Source of the DNA: Chamaesiphon minutus PCC 6605
Lineage (GTDB): Bacteria > Cyanobacteriota > Cyanobacteriia > Cyanobacteriales > Chamaesiphonaceae
Reading direction: 5' to 3'
NCBI RefSeq assembly: GCF_000317145.1
Contig: NC_019697.1
Span: 3,940,385-4,004,384 of the forward strand
DNA length: 64,000 nt
Numbering within the stretch: the stretch's first letter is position 1; each line of letters begins with the position of its first letter. A program made the translations under genes and the position numbers. Positions 1 to 8,967 of the stretch are shown here, piece by piece. The notes under the pieces are model-generated. The model was given only the letters and a program-made list of their open reading frames with translations, had not been told where the DNA came from and searched no databases.

Positions 1-71
1 GTGGGCACTGCTCACCCTACTGGGACGAATTATATTTCTATCTACTATTCACTATTCACTATCTACTATCA
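1..71. repeat. Intergenic palindrome fragment and CTATTCA-type heptamer run
   Basis: The window opens with a sequence related to the GTGGGCAxTGCCCAC palindrome found again near 42134 and 52393. A run of about five imperfect 7-bp units (cactatt / ctactat) follows and ends directly before the first gene. Both belong to the dispersed short-repeat background of this genome. Confidence 0.5.
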
Positions 72-73
72 AG

Positions 74-781
74 ATGAACGAAATATCCGAAGAACCGCAA
101 CACATCTCCCGCCGTCAACTATTACAATGGGTGGGTGCTGGTTTATTTGTAAATGTAGCCGGAACTTTGCTCTACGATCCGATCGGGCGAATTTCGATGC
201 CTGCGAATGAGGCATTTGAAGCCTTGTTATTATCATCGAAACCGACACCAGAGTTCCCAATTTCGGCGATCGAACCCGATAAACTAATTGTCAATAGTTT
301 TCGCGGTACGCCTGCGATCGATTTAGCAAACTTTAAATTAAATATCTCTGGAGCGGTAAACAACCCCCTGAGTTTAAAAATGGCCGATATCCAACAGTTT
401 CCATTGACATCGATGGTCATCCGTCAGGTATGTGTCGAGGGCTGGGCGGCAATCGTGCAGTGGGGAGGCGTGAGAATGCGAGATTTATTAACTTTAGCCC
501 AACCTCGATCTGGTGCTAAATATGTCTATTTCAAATCTGCCGATGGCTATTATGAAAGCTGGGATTTAGCATCGGTAGTCCATCCGCAAACTTTATTAGC
601 CTATCAAATGAATGGTCGAGATTTACCCAAAGAGAATGGTGCTCCTTTACGATTGGCGGCACCGATTAAATTAGGTTATAAGCAGAGTAAATGGGTCACA
701 GAAATAGTCGTCACTGAGAAGTTGTTACCCAAGCGCGGCTATTGGGAAGATTTGGGATATGAATGGTTTGCTGGATTATAA
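74..781 (+). CDS. Molybdopterin-dependent oxidoreductase, sulfite-oxidase fold, Tat-exported
   Basis: A 235-residue protein of the sulfite oxidase / MsrP-like molybdopterin family. The N-terminus carries a twin-arginine motif (S12-R-R-Q-L-L) followed by a hydrophobic stretch, so folded export by Tat or membrane anchoring is likely. The Mo-ligating cysteine is probably Cys120 in VCVEGW, the family signature. The C-terminal GYWEDLGYEW motif also fits the fold. It is short: it has only the Mo-binding core, without the heme or dimerisation domains of true sulfite oxidases. The substrate cannot be told from sequence; relatives reduce methionine sulfoxide or oxidise small S/N compounds. It stands alone, with the next gene about 95 bp downstream. 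Confidence 0.85.
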   Translation: MNEISEEPQHISRRQLLQWVGAGLFVNVAGTLLYDPIGRISMPANEAFEALLLSSKPTPEFPISAIEPDKLIVNSFRGTPAIDLANFKLNISGAVNNPLSLKMADIQQFPLTSMVIRQVCVEGWAAIVQWGGVRMRDLLTLAQPRSGAKYVYFKSADGYYESWDLASVVHPQTLLAYQMNGRDLPKENGAPLRLAAPIKLGYKQSKWVTEIVVTEKLLPKRGYWEDLGYEWFAGL

Positions 782-875
782 AATGGGCGATTGGCGAACT
801 AGCGATTAAATTTGGGCATATTAGATGGACTAAGCTTACGTAAGTGCTGCTGTCAGATTTAATACTGCGAATTAT

Positions 876-3119
876 ATGGGCATATTCGTTTTCGTCCTGG
901 CCTTAGTTGCTTCGATTTGGGCATTGAGGTGGATTACGAGCGGACTCAACCTTGACATTGGTTCTTCACGAAAAGAACCGATCGTCCTCAATTACCCACG
1001 GGCAGCCATGTCAGTGGAGCCGATCGTCAAACCAGTTGATGAAGTAAAAATTCCCGAACGATTGCCTCAAATCTTTCTAGATTACGTGCCGAGTGTCGTA
1101 CCCACCCCGGCAAGTGAGGCTCAGTCAGAAATATCCGCAAACTTTACCATCGCATCATCAGCAGTCGAAGAATCCCTGTTATTTCGGCTTATGGTACTGG
1201 CACTATTTATCCTGAGCGTTATTAATACAGATTTAGCAGCGGGAACTCATTACAGCGCAATCTGCCTGCCCATCACTATCTTCGGGACATTTTGGAGCTA
1301 TACCCGTCGCCATCATGCCAAACATTGGCTGAATATCTCGGTATCCGTCGTTAGTAGCGCGCTCGTTATCGGGTATCTGACACCACTTTTAGTCAGACAA
1401 ACTCAGAATGCGATCGATGGAGCCGCACCAACAGCCAAATTAATCTTCGCGCTAGCATTGACACTGGGCACGATCTGTATCGGACTCCAGATGGGTTTGA
1501 GCTGCCATCTCTACAGTCGCCGCTTGTTGGGTTATTGCATGGTAGCGAGTATCACGCTCATGGCTGTTGCGGCTAGTTTGAGCCAGAATGGACTCTATTT
1601 GCTGCTATTGGCTGGTTTTATCGCGATCGGGATTCCTACTTTGATGCTCGATTATCGATCGAGACTAGGACTTAAACCAGTTGGCATTACGTCTGTAACG
1701 CAACTGGGACAACTACCCTATCACCATTTACCCTGGAAATATCTAAGTCAATTAGCCGCAATTGCGATCGGGTTAGGATTGGTAGTCGCATTATTTTTAC
1801 CCAACTTTTCGATTCCTCAGCTCTCATTGCAACCACCCGGATTGGATCGACTGCAAATTCCCCAAAAACCACTAAATTTGGGTAATAATTCTCGATTCTC
1901 CAATGGAGAGGCTTCGCCAACGAATTCATCACCGCAGCTTAGCCTTCCGCCCCAGCCAACCGCCAAAGAACTAGCCGCTCAGGTATTTGGGCAACCAGGT
2001 AACGATCGATACCCCGACACGATTTCTCAGCCGAATCTATCTCTACCGCCCGAACTTGCCAGTCAACTGCGACAATCTGTCCAAAACATTTTAGCCACCT
2101 CACCCCAACCGCTCAAATCCGACTACGATCGAGCCAGTTATTTAGGTGAGTATCTCCAACAACATTATCAATCCGATCCCAACCAAGTAAATACTGCCAA
2201 CCTCCCACCGCTCGATGCCAAATTAATCCAACAACTTACCGCCGCATGTGCGACGGCTCCCACAAATTGTAAATTGGTAGGCTCCGATCGGGATATTCCG
2301 GTAGTTTACACCTCCATGCTGCGATCGATCGGCATCCCCTCTCGCCTCAAAACTGGCGAAACACTCAGCCAAATCGATCCGCAAACCAAACTCTACCAAC
2401 GCCCACCAGCCCAATTCCCAGGTAAAACTGAGGTCTATATTCCCAATTGGGGCTGGCTCGGACTAAATTCCACACCTACTGGCAACCAGCAGCCAGCTTT
2501 ACTAAATCTCGATGCACGCCAAATAGCCCAACTTCAGGCACAAGTGCAGCAGCTCGCACCTACGCCACCGCCTTCGGTTACCCCGACACTCCCAACACCA
2601 CCAACATCTCCAGCCAATCCTGCATCTTTGCCCCCAACAACACCAGCAACTCCTGTCAATCTCGCCCCCTCGCCCCCAACTATCCCATCTCCACTCGATC
2701 GCTCCGATCTCCCACTCCCGCTCCTAAAAACTTTCGCGATCGTCGCCGCGATCGGCAGTGTTCTCGGTTGGTACTGGTGGCGCAATCATCTACAGCAACA
2801 GGAACTAGCGCGGCTACCACCAGTCGAGCAAATTTATCGATCCATGCTCGCCACTTTAAGCCAACAAGGTCGAACCAGACTACCAACACAAACGCAGTTA
2901 GAATACGCCCAAAGTATCGCCACTACCGAGCATCCCCAAATTGCTAAAGTTGTCTGGGAAATTTCCCAACTATATACAGCTTGGCGATATGGCAAACAAC
3001 CCATCGATATCCGACAGTTGGCCAAAAAACTGCAATATTTCCAACACCTACAGCAATTAGCTGCCGCCAGAAAACGCCAACAGTGGTTTGTAAGTCTCAA
3101 TCCCACCTCTAGCCGTTAG
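876..3119 (+). CDS. TgpA-type membrane protein with transglutaminase-like domain, probably inactive
   Basis: A 747-residue membrane protein built like the TgpA/DUF3488 family: a short N-terminal helix, a block of about six membrane helices (residues roughly 105-325), an extracytoplasmic transglutaminase-fold domain (about 400-545), a Pro/Thr-rich linker (about 555-610), another membrane helix (about 617-637) and a C-terminal DUF4129-like segment. The transglutaminase core is recognisable from LRSIGIPSRL and EVYIPNWGW. The catalytic Cys-His-Asp triad is not visible: the His position reads Thr518, the Asp position reads Asn531, and Cys465 is about five residues too far from the LRxxGIP motif. 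It may be a structural or binding version of the fold. The family is certain; loss of activity is inferred. Confidence 0.8.
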   Translation: MGIFVFVLALVASIWALRWITSGLNLDIGSSRKEPIVLNYPRAAMSVEPIVKPVDEVKIPERLPQIFLDYVPSVVPTPASEAQSEISANFTIASSAVEESLLFRLMVLALFILSVINTDLAAGTHYSAICLPITIFGTFWSYTRRHHAKHWLNISVSVVSSALVIGYLTPLLVRQTQNAIDGAAPTAKLIFALALTLGTICIGLQMGLSCHLYSRRLLGYCMVASITLMAVAASLSQNGLYLLLLAGFIAIGIPTLMLDYRSRLGLKPVGITSVTQLGQLPYHHLPWKYLSQLAAIAIGLGLVVALFLPNFSIPQLSLQPPGLDRLQIPQKPLNLGNNSRFSNGEASPTNSSPQLSLPPQPTAKELAAQVFGQPGNDRYPDTISQPNLSLPPELASQLRQSVQNILATSPQPLKSDYDRASYLGEYLQQHYQSDPNQVNTANLPPLDAKLIQQLTAACATAPTNCKLVGSDRDIPVVYTSMLRSIGIPSRLKTGETLSQIDPQTKLYQRPPAQFPGKTEVYIPNWGWLGLNSTPTGNQQPALLNLDARQIAQLQAQVQQLAPTPPPSVTPTLPTPPTSPANPASLPPTTPATPVNLAPSPPTIPSPLDRSDLPLPLLKTFAIVAAIGSVLGWYWWRNHLQQQELARLPPVEQIYRSMLATLSQQGRTRLPTQTQLEYAQSIATTEHPQIAKVVWEISQLYTAWRYGKQPIDIRQLAKKLQYFQHLQQLAAARKRQQWFVSLNPTSSR

Positions 3120-3329
3120 CTCCACCCGTTAGCATCGTCTGTGGTAGGTAATCTTTTCAGAACCACTCCTAAACTTAACTCCTAACCGCTCTCTAGCTGG
3201 CGGTCGTTATCAATTCTGGAGGCTGCCAACGAGCTACGGCTGTTGCTTGCGCGCCGATGGACAGTCTGGATCGCTTGTCTAAATTTTTGCTAGACATAGC
3301 TCGATCTATATGTTATTATAAAGAAATGC

Positions 3330-3402
3330 GCTGGCGTAGCTCAGTTGGTAGAGCAGCTGATTTGTAATCAGCCGGTCGGGGGTTCGAATCCGTCCGCCAG
3401 CT
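3330..3402 (+). tRNA. tRNA-Thr (anticodon UGU)
   Basis: A complete 73-nt cloverleaf. The acceptor arm GCTGGCG pairs with CGCCAGC (3395-3401), the anticodon loop reads TTTGTAA with TGT as anticodon, and the T-loop is TTCGAAT. The discriminator base is T and CCA is not encoded. The D-arm contains AGCTCAGTTGGTAGAGC. A strong hairpin follows at 3453-3486. Confidence 0.97.
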
Positions 3403-3452
3403 TACTAAAACTCTTATCTTTAGAAGATCTAAGCATGAGGGAGTCGATAAAG

Positions 3453-3486
3453 AAAGGGAGAATGACAATCGTCATTCTCCCTTTTT
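3453..3486. terminator. Bidirectional intrinsic terminator
   Basis: A perfect 14-bp stem (3453-3466 with 3471-3484), a 4-nt loop and a T-run on the plus strand. The minus-strand reading also ends in a T-rich tail. It lies between tRNA-Thr (plus) and the small secreted protein gene (minus), so it can serve both convergent units. Confidence 0.85.
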
Positions 3487-3595
3487 GGTTATTGCTAACA
3501 ATTCGATCTAATTAAGTGCCAATGCTTGGAGATTTGACCGCGTCGTATTTTCAGGGTCGGTACCCTCTGCAATCTGTAGAGTCAGGCTGGCAAGT

Positions 3596-3970
3596 TTAGT
3601 GACCGTAACGGGAGTCACCACGATAATCATTGTTGGAGTCGTTACGATAATCCTTGTAAGAGTTACCATGATAGTCGTCACGAGATTCAATGCGGTACTC
3701 ATTCTGCCGATGGTAGCGTTTGGAAAAATATTCCCAACGGCGGCGACGTGCTTCGCGCGCCCGTTCGCGCTGGATTTCCCACTGGCGGCGACGATATGAG
3801 TCGCCATGATAGTCTTGCTGTCCGCCGATTTTGATGATCAGTTGGGCGCGCAGATCTGCCGATGGTCTCTCAGTGGTGGCAGGATTGTTAGGCGTTGTTA
3901 GAGCTTGGGAGTCTGGAGCGATGGCGAGCATGGTGAGTAACCCAATCGCTAAGGCTGTGAATTTAGACAT
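3596..3970 (-). CDS. Small exported Arg/Tyr-rich protein, paralogue 1
   Basis: A 124-residue protein of no family I recognise. It has a clear Sec signal peptide (MSKFTALAIGLLTMLAIAP, then SQA) and a short conserved LIIKIGG patch near residue 45. A basic segment built on WEIQRERAREARRRRWEY follows, then a tail of repeated D-Y-(H/R)-(G/N)-(D/N)-S units rich in Tyr, Asp, Arg and His. The same plan (signal peptide, VIL/KIG patch, QRER block, Tyr/Arg tail) recurs in the two genes at 5355 and 5875, so these are paralogues. An exported, low-complexity, strongly charged protein could bind polysaccharide, nucleic acid or the cell wall, but nothing in the sequence proves this. Confidence 0.7.
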   Translation of the reverse strand: MSKFTALAIGLLTMLAIAPDSQALTTPNNPATTERPSADLRAQLIIKIGGQQDYHGDSYRRRQWEIQRERAREARRRRWEYFSKRYHRQNEYRIESRDDYHGNSYKDYRNDSNNDYRGDSRYGH

Positions 3971-4373
3971 AGTTAAGTTACGGTTGGAGGATAAAAATAG
4001 ATGATGGCATTACAACTTTAGGCCGATCCAGAGCTAGAGTCATCGAGCTAAGGTAATGCTTTTGGGTGAGATATATCTATATGTATATATCTTTAGTCAT
4101 GGTTGACAGTCAAACGTCGATTTTAGTTCGGCACCTAGTTACAAATCTTAACACTTTCCTTTAAAGGTCGAGATGTTTGGTAATTTGGGGGTTGGGGTTT
4201 GTGGGTACTCCCCAGATCTACATTAACTACTAATGTTGTTGTACTATTACAACGTGCGATCGATCGTACCTTAAATCGGCACAGCCGAAAAAATAAGCCA
4301 AAGCCGGATGTCGGCGTTGGCTCACAGATCGAGGAATTAATTGGCTCTGGGCAAGTTGCGATCGAAAGCGTCT

Positions 4374-4880
4374 CTAGAAGCGGAAACCAGCACCAACACT
4401 GAAACCTGTACCTTGACCGCGATCGGTACTCAAGGGAATGATTAACGATCCTTTTAAACGTAAGCTATCGGTGAGATCGAGATCGGCACCACCGACTAAG
4501 CTCACAGTAGTGACGTTATTACCGTTGCTACTGTTGTAATCTACAGAACCACCAACAAAGGGAGTAATCGCAAGAGAGCTATCATTATTTGTGAGCGGGA
4601 TATCGTAAGTCAGCGCGGTACCAAAGTCCGTACCGTTGCTAGGAAAGTAGATAAATGGGCGGAGAGAAAGATTATCGCTGATGCTAAATTTAGAATCAAC
4701 CCCAATTGCAGTTTGTCCGTTACCAAACAAGATAGATGGGCCGATCGAACTCTGACTTACTTGTGGAGAATTTGGAGGTAGAGGACTTGGAGGTTCGACT
4801 TGCGCGCTAGCTGGTGTAGTCATGCCGAGAGTGACGATCGAAGATAGCAGTGCAACAAAGGCAATTAGTTTAGTTTTCAT
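4374..4880 (-). CDS. Small outer-membrane beta-barrel-like protein
   Basis: A 168-residue protein with a Sec signal peptide (cleavage after PASA, about residue 26), a short Pro/Ser-rich linker, then alternating polar/aromatic strands (for example LSLRPFIYF, ITPFVGGSVDY, LRLKGSLIIPL) and a terminal Phe (VGAGFRF). A C-terminal aromatic residue after an amphipathic strand is typical of BamA-inserted outer-membrane barrels. The length would suit an 8-strand barrel. No enzyme motif is seen. It sits among minus-strand genes for small exported proteins. Confidence 0.65.
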   Translation of the reverse strand: MKTKLIAFVALLSSIVTLGMTTPASAQVEPPSPLPPNSPQVSQSSIGPSILFGNGQTAIGVDSKFSISDNLSLRPFIYFPSNGTDFGTALTYDIPLTNNDSSLAITPFVGGSVDYNSSNGNNVTTVSLVGGADLDLTDSLRLKGSLIIPLSTDRGQGTGFSVGAGFRF

Positions 4881-5354
4881 CTTGCTGTTTTTAATTGTTT
4901 AAATTTTGTCGATTTTGGAGGTGATTTCAGCACCTAAAATGAAGCTTTGCGTGGGGCATGAATTTGACATTCATACTTATAGGTTAATAATTTTCAGTGG
5001 ATATTTATATCCATCGATAGTTAGAGATTTAAACCGAGTATTGTCTACCCAAAGTAACGAGAGTAGTTTGTTCGTAGTCAGTAGAAAGCCGAAACACACC
5101 AAATCGTTATGATGCGTCGATCTACATTAGTAAACAGTCTTGGCAGTGGAGCTAGAGCAAATAAACAGCAATAACTCCTCGCTCTTTCAATTCGACTACT
5201 CGCTCTATATTTCGGTAGATTAAGATTGATTCTTCAATCGATTGCCGCTGGATCGATGCCCGAATAGAGTATTGTTGAAACTAAATATCTCCATCGACTG
5301 ATGCCGATTGAAGATTTTTAATTTGATACGTGCGCGATCGAAATGCGATCGGGT
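4881..5354. other. Intergenic region, 474 bp
   Basis: Lies between the start of the beta-barrel gene and the end of the next minus-strand gene. It should hold the barrel gene's promoter. Short open frames here (for example 4906-5112) have no coding character and I see no RNA gene. Confidence 0.5.
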
Positions 5355-5663
5355 TTAATATCTATAATTGAGGCGATCGCGACGATACTCACCATAAGAC
5401 CGTTCGTCCCGTCTGCGGGCACGCTCGCGACGGCGTGCTTGACGTTCGCGCTGTAGCTCCTGCTCCCGCCGACGCTGTAACATATTTCCACGCGAGTAAC
5501 CGCGATGGCGATCGCCGATCTTCAAGATAACTTGGGAGTGGAAGTTAGCGGCTGGCTGTGAAATCGAGACAGGAGAAACGTTTGCGGTTATTGCTTCAGA
5601 CTTGGGAGCTATCGCGATGACTGTTAATAAGCCGATCGCCACTGAGGTCAGTTTTAACATGGG
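5355..5663 (-). CDS. Small exported Arg-rich protein, paralogue 2
   Basis: A 102-residue protein starting at MLKLTSVAIGLLTVIAIAP. An upstream in-frame ATG at 5711 would add 16 residues in front of an otherwise perfect signal peptide, so the inner start is preferred. After the signal comes VILKIGD, then a highly basic helix-like block (QRRREQELQRERQARRRERARRR) and a tail with YGEYRRDR. It shares the layout of the genes at 3596 and 5875. The last coding bases contain a GCGATCGC (HIP1) site that is shared, with its flanks, by the paralogue at 5875. Function unknown. Confidence 0.7.
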   Translation of the reverse strand, partial: PMLKLTSVAIGLLTVIAIAPKSEAITANVSPVSISQPAANFHSQVILKIGDRHRGYSRGNMLQRRREQELQRERQARRRERARRRDERSYGEYRRDRLNYRY

Positions 5664-5874
5664 TAAATTGTAGTTAGTTATGGAAAGTAAGAAGCATGGT
5701 CTCGATAGCAATCTTTCCTTTAAATAGATTCATCGCATCAATGGGATAGATCTACTTCAAAGATGATTTGACTCCTTCCAAAACACTAGCTCCCGCCCCT
5801 TCTTTGAAAGATAGATAGAGGAAGGTGTAATCTAGGCCGTAAATTGAAACCGCCATCGGCAACTAGAGTATCGA

Positions 5875-6183
5875 TTAGTAGCGATCGCGACGATACTCAC
5901 GATGGTAATCAGAGTAACGGTCTTCTCTAGAATAGTACCTGTTGCGGCGGCGGTCGGCTTCGCGTTCGCGTTGGATCTGCCATTCGCGGCGGCCCCGTCC
6001 TTCCCAACGATTGGAGTATTCAGGCTGCGTACCGACGCCAATGACAGCTTTAACTTTGGTGCTGCCATCCCAGCGCGGGCCGATATAAATGGATTCGAGG
6101 TTAATCGGGATAGCTTGCGATTGGGGCGCAATAGTGAGGACTGTGAGGGCGGCGATCGCGATCGGCGTAATGAGTTTTAACAT
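5875..6183 (-). CDS. Small exported Arg/Tyr-rich protein, paralogue 3
   Basis: A 102-residue protein with a Sec signal peptide (MLKLITPIAIAALTVLTIAP, then QSQA). A middle part with KAVIGVG follows, then EWQIQRERE, an Arg cluster and a Tyr/Arg/Asp tail ending YRRDRY. It matches the genes at 5355 and 3596 in length, order of segments and composition, and is the third member of this local family. It is only 52 bp upstream of the Spy-like gene, which reads the same way. No family is recognised. Confidence 0.7.
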   Translation of the reverse strand: MLKLITPIAIAALTVLTIAPQSQAIPINLESIYIGPRWDGSTKVKAVIGVGTQPEYSNRWEGRGRREWQIQREREADRRRNRYYSREDRYSDYHREYRRDRY

Positions 6184-6234
6184 CTGTTGAGTATTAATTA
6201 ATCGATAACTACTGGAATAAAGTTGAGTGCAACA

Positions 6235-6963
6235 CTAGACAGAGTTGCGTCTGCCACCATATCTGTGATGGGAGGATTTACGTTGAACTTGTTGCTCTGG
6301 GGTGAGAATGGCGTCTAACTGCTGTCTGCTAGCTTGACGGATCGTTCTAATTTTGAGTTGTTGGTCGGCAGTCAAGTTAAGGCTTTTCCATGCGTTTCGC
6401 ATGGCTTGACGACGTTCGTAACGAGATTGAGCTTGCTGTTGTTGTTCGGGGGTGAGAACTGTTTTCAGACGATCGCGAGCAGATGCCCGCAGTTGCGACA
6501 TTTTGGACTTTTGTTCGGGAGTGAGATTCAACCGAGCCATCGCGCCCTCTCTGCGCCACCTACCGCTGCCTTGCACGAGCTGCGCTTGTTGTTCGGGGGT
6601 CAAAATTGACCTAAATTGAGCTTTGTTGGCTGCGCGAATAGCTTTGAGTTGAGATTTTTGGTCTGCGGTGAGGTTCATTTGCTGGCGACCTTGGCGGTTA
6701 GCTTGGCGTTGCGCCTGTAACTGCGAGTATTGTTGACGTTGTGTGGGGGTGAGGACTGCTTCAATCTGACGGATAGTAGTCGCTTGAAGCTGCTCTATTT
6801 TAGTTTTTTGGTCGTTAGTCAGATTGAGATTAGAGCGGGTGCGCTTGCCCATTTCACCAGCGATAGTCCGTTCCTGGGGGGTACGATAGAGATTGTCGGC
6901 AAATGCTGGTGCAGCAATCGCGATCGCTATTAACGGAATTAAGTTCGCGAGTTGTTTGTTCAT
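6235..6963 (-). CDS. Periplasmic Spy/CpxP-like protein with four LTxxQ repeats
   Basis: A 242-residue protein; the start MNKQLANLIPLIAIAIAAPAFA gives a proper Sec signal, whereas an in-frame ATG at 7008 would place 15 polar residues before it. The mature part has four copies of a roughly 45-55-residue unit made of L-N-L-T-x-(D/E)-Q-K-x-K, a helix, and (I/V)-L-T-P-(E/T)-Q. LTxxQ motifs mark the Spy/CpxP family of periplasmic stress-response chaperones, which normally have two such motifs per chain. The doubled or quadrupled layout, with Gln/Arg-rich spacers, is unusual. A chaperone or envelope-stress role is inferred from the family. Confidence 0.8.
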   Translation of the reverse strand: MNKQLANLIPLIAIAIAAPAFADNLYRTPQERTIAGEMGKRTRSNLNLTNDQKTKIEQLQATTIRQIEAVLTPTQRQQYSQLQAQRQANRQGRQQMNLTADQKSQLKAIRAANKAQFRSILTPEQQAQLVQGSGRWRREGAMARLNLTPEQKSKMSQLRASARDRLKTVLTPEQQQQAQSRYERRQAMRNAWKSLNLTADQQLKIRTIRQASRQQLDAILTPEQQVQRKSSHHRYGGRRNSV

Positions 6964-7525
6964 GGAAGAAATCGGGGTTTGGAGTAGGGTAAAATGTTTG
7001 CTTTCCATGTCTATATCTTATGATTTGGGCCAGATCTCGGCATCAGGCTAAGGTCACGATCGATTGACCAAAGATTCGACCTCTAGTCATAGATCTAAAT
7101 CACTCAAAGCATGACTAAGGTAACGCTCGAATTGGAACAAATCCAGTTATGTTAGAAGAAATATCTTAGATCGATCGCTCAGATGATGTTTTAAAAGTTA
7201 GTTTTGTTGCCGCTATAGTCAATCGCAGCAATAACATCAGTTGCTTATTATGAGTTACTGGTAAATTTAGGGAGTAGAGGGTAGGAGTGAAAATGCTCGC
7301 CTTTTTCCCGCTCGCTACTTTCTACACACACTGAGAATTAATAATTAGTACTATGTGGCAGAAATTAACCAACCATTCCTTTCCCCGCTCCCCGCTCCCC
7401 GCTCCCCGCTCCCCGCTCCCCGCTCCCCGCAAAATAGTAACCTTATTTACGCCATAGACTACTAGCAATATATATTAATCGATCGATTGCCATCCACTCG
7501 ATACCGACCCCATCACCCCATTTGA
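6964..7525. other. Intergenic region between divergent genes, with MITE-like element
   Basis: This 562-bp space separates the minus-strand Spy-like gene from the plus-strand histidine kinase gene and should contain both promoters. Its right half holds the inverted-repeat element with a CCCCGCT heptamer core described at 7340-7475. No further gene is seen. Confidence 0.5.
7340..7475. mobile_element. MITE-like element with CCCCGCT heptamer core, copy 1
   Basis: A run of about seven CCCCGCT units (7382-7430) lies between imperfect inverted arms: the right arm (aaaatagtaacc ... ggcgtaaat in reverse ... tagtactag) matches, in inverted form, the left arm around 7346-7378. A second copy lies inverted at 51238-51342 with better-preserved arms. 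No transposase is encoded, so it would be a non-autonomous element. Confidence 0.5.
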
Positions 7526-8818
7526 ATGCAGATCGAACTTTTCATGCGCCACCCTTTGAGATCGCTACTATATATCGAGTGGATTTTATTTGCAGTAGTA
7601 ATGGCCATCGAAGTATCTCCGCGCGATGGGCAAGCGATCGAACTAAAGTGGCTTAATGTAGGGATTGTGGTGGTGCTAGCGTTGATGGGGTTGCACCTGC
7701 CTTTAGGTAAATTGTTGGTGAGGGTGCTATATACGATCGCTCAAACGATCGTCATTTTCTTAGCCGCTTATGTCGGAATGCGTCAAGTGGGTTTGCTCTG
7801 CGTCATTGTCCTGATGCGTAGCTACTTGGTATTTGGACGACAATATCGGTTGTGGGTGACTGGGGGAATATTCGTGCTGTATCTGATCGCAACAACTTTA
7901 TTTCCTTACCGTCAACGTTCGCGCGCCTATCGGGGATTGCCGCCACGCACTAACATCACCAATGGTAACTCCCGACCGCAGCCCTTACCTGGAACTAGCG
8001 CGCCACCTGTCGATCCACAGGGAGAATCCGCACAGGAGACTCGCCGAGAACGGGATGGGTTCAAGTGGGGCTTTGTCTCTTTATTTGCAGGCATCTTATT
8101 GAGCCTGCAATTGTTGGTAGATCGCATTTTAGCTGAAAAACAGGCCAAAGAAGAACTCGCGATCGCCAATCAACGCATCCGTACCTATGCCCTCAGAGCG
8201 CAAGAAAATGGCAGCTTGCAAGAACGCAATCGGATCGCCCGCGAAATCCACGACTCGCTGGGACACTCCCTGACAGCTCTCAATCTCCACCTCGAAATGG
8301 CTGTCAAACTCTCCCAAATTCAACCCGAAAAATCGCGCGAAGTCTTGCTCGAAGCCAAACGACTTGGGTCGATCGCGCTCAAAGATGTCCGCGAATCAGT
8401 CTCGACGCTCCGCTCCGATCCGCTCCACAACCAAGATCTAACTACAGCAATTTATAAATTAGCCGATGAATTTAAGCTCTCTAACCAAATTCGACCCGCT
8501 TGTTACTTAGATTTACCGCTCAACTTACCTCAACCGATCGCCATCACTATCTACCGCATCATCCAAGAAGCATTGACAAACATCAGTAAATATGCTCAGG
8601 CAACAGAAACGATTGTCGAAATTCGCACCGAACCTACTACGATCGAACTAAATATCGTCGATAATGGTCGCGGCTTTATTCCCGATCACAACATGAGTGG
8701 ATTTGGCATCCAAGGAATGCGAGAACGCGTATTATCATTACAAGGCGAATTTAAAATTATTAGTAATACCGACTTAGGCTGTCAAATCGTCGTTAGTATT
8801 CCGTTTGTGAAGGAGTAA
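7526..8818 (+). CDS. NarL/DesK-type sensor histidine kinase
   Basis: A 430-residue kinase. The N-terminal part has about five to six membrane helices (residues 14-120 and 178-197) with a Pro/Arg-rich loop between them. A coiled linker leads to the HisKA_3 domain with phospho-acceptor His242 in REIHDSLGHSL. The HATPase domain shows the N box (IIQEALTNISKYA), the G1 box (IVDNGRGF) and the G2 box (GFGIQGMRERV). Kinases of this class normally pair with LuxR/NarL-type response regulators, but none lies next to it here, so the partner must be elsewhere. The sensed signal is unknown. An alternative start at Met7 is possible. Confidence 0.88.
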   Translation: MQIELFMRHPLRSLLYIEWILFAVVMAIEVSPRDGQAIELKWLNVGIVVVLALMGLHLPLGKLLVRVLYTIAQTIVIFLAAYVGMRQVGLLCVIVLMRSYLVFGRQYRLWVTGGIFVLYLIATTLFPYRQRSRAYRGLPPRTNITNGNSRPQPLPGTSAPPVDPQGESAQETRRERDGFKWGFVSLFAGILLSLQLLVDRILAEKQAKEELAIANQRIRTYALRAQENGSLQERNRIAREIHDSLGHSLTALNLHLEMAVKLSQIQPEKSREVLLEAKRLGSIALKDVRESVSTLRSDPLHNQDLTTAIYKLADEFKLSNQIRPACYLDLPLNLPQPIAITIYRIIQEALTNISKYAQATETIVEIRTEPTTIELNIVDNGRGFIPDHNMSGFGIQGMRERVLSLQGEFKIISNTDLGCQIVVSIPFVKE

Positions 8819-8849
8819 AAGAGTGGATGGGTATATAGGGAAACGCTTA

Positions 8850-8882
8850 AAGCTAAGACCTAAAGCCTAGAGCCTAAAGCCG
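8850..8882. repeat. GCCTAAA heptamer run
   Basis: Imperfect units of the TTTAGGC family, read here as CCTAAAG, between the kinase gene and the next small gene. Same family as the arrays at 9281, 12030, 18445, 19226 and 38926. Confidence 0.6.
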
Positions 8883-8967
8883 ATTTTTAGAGGCAGGCTA
8901 TTTTAGGCTTAAAATATTCTTAATGTCGTAAACCCCTATCCCTCTCCATCCCTATAGCCCCTAACTC

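Noticed and set aside
4199-4402. 67-codon plus-strand frame opposite the barrel gene
   Set aside because: Overlaps the end of the barrel gene and has no start context or domain.
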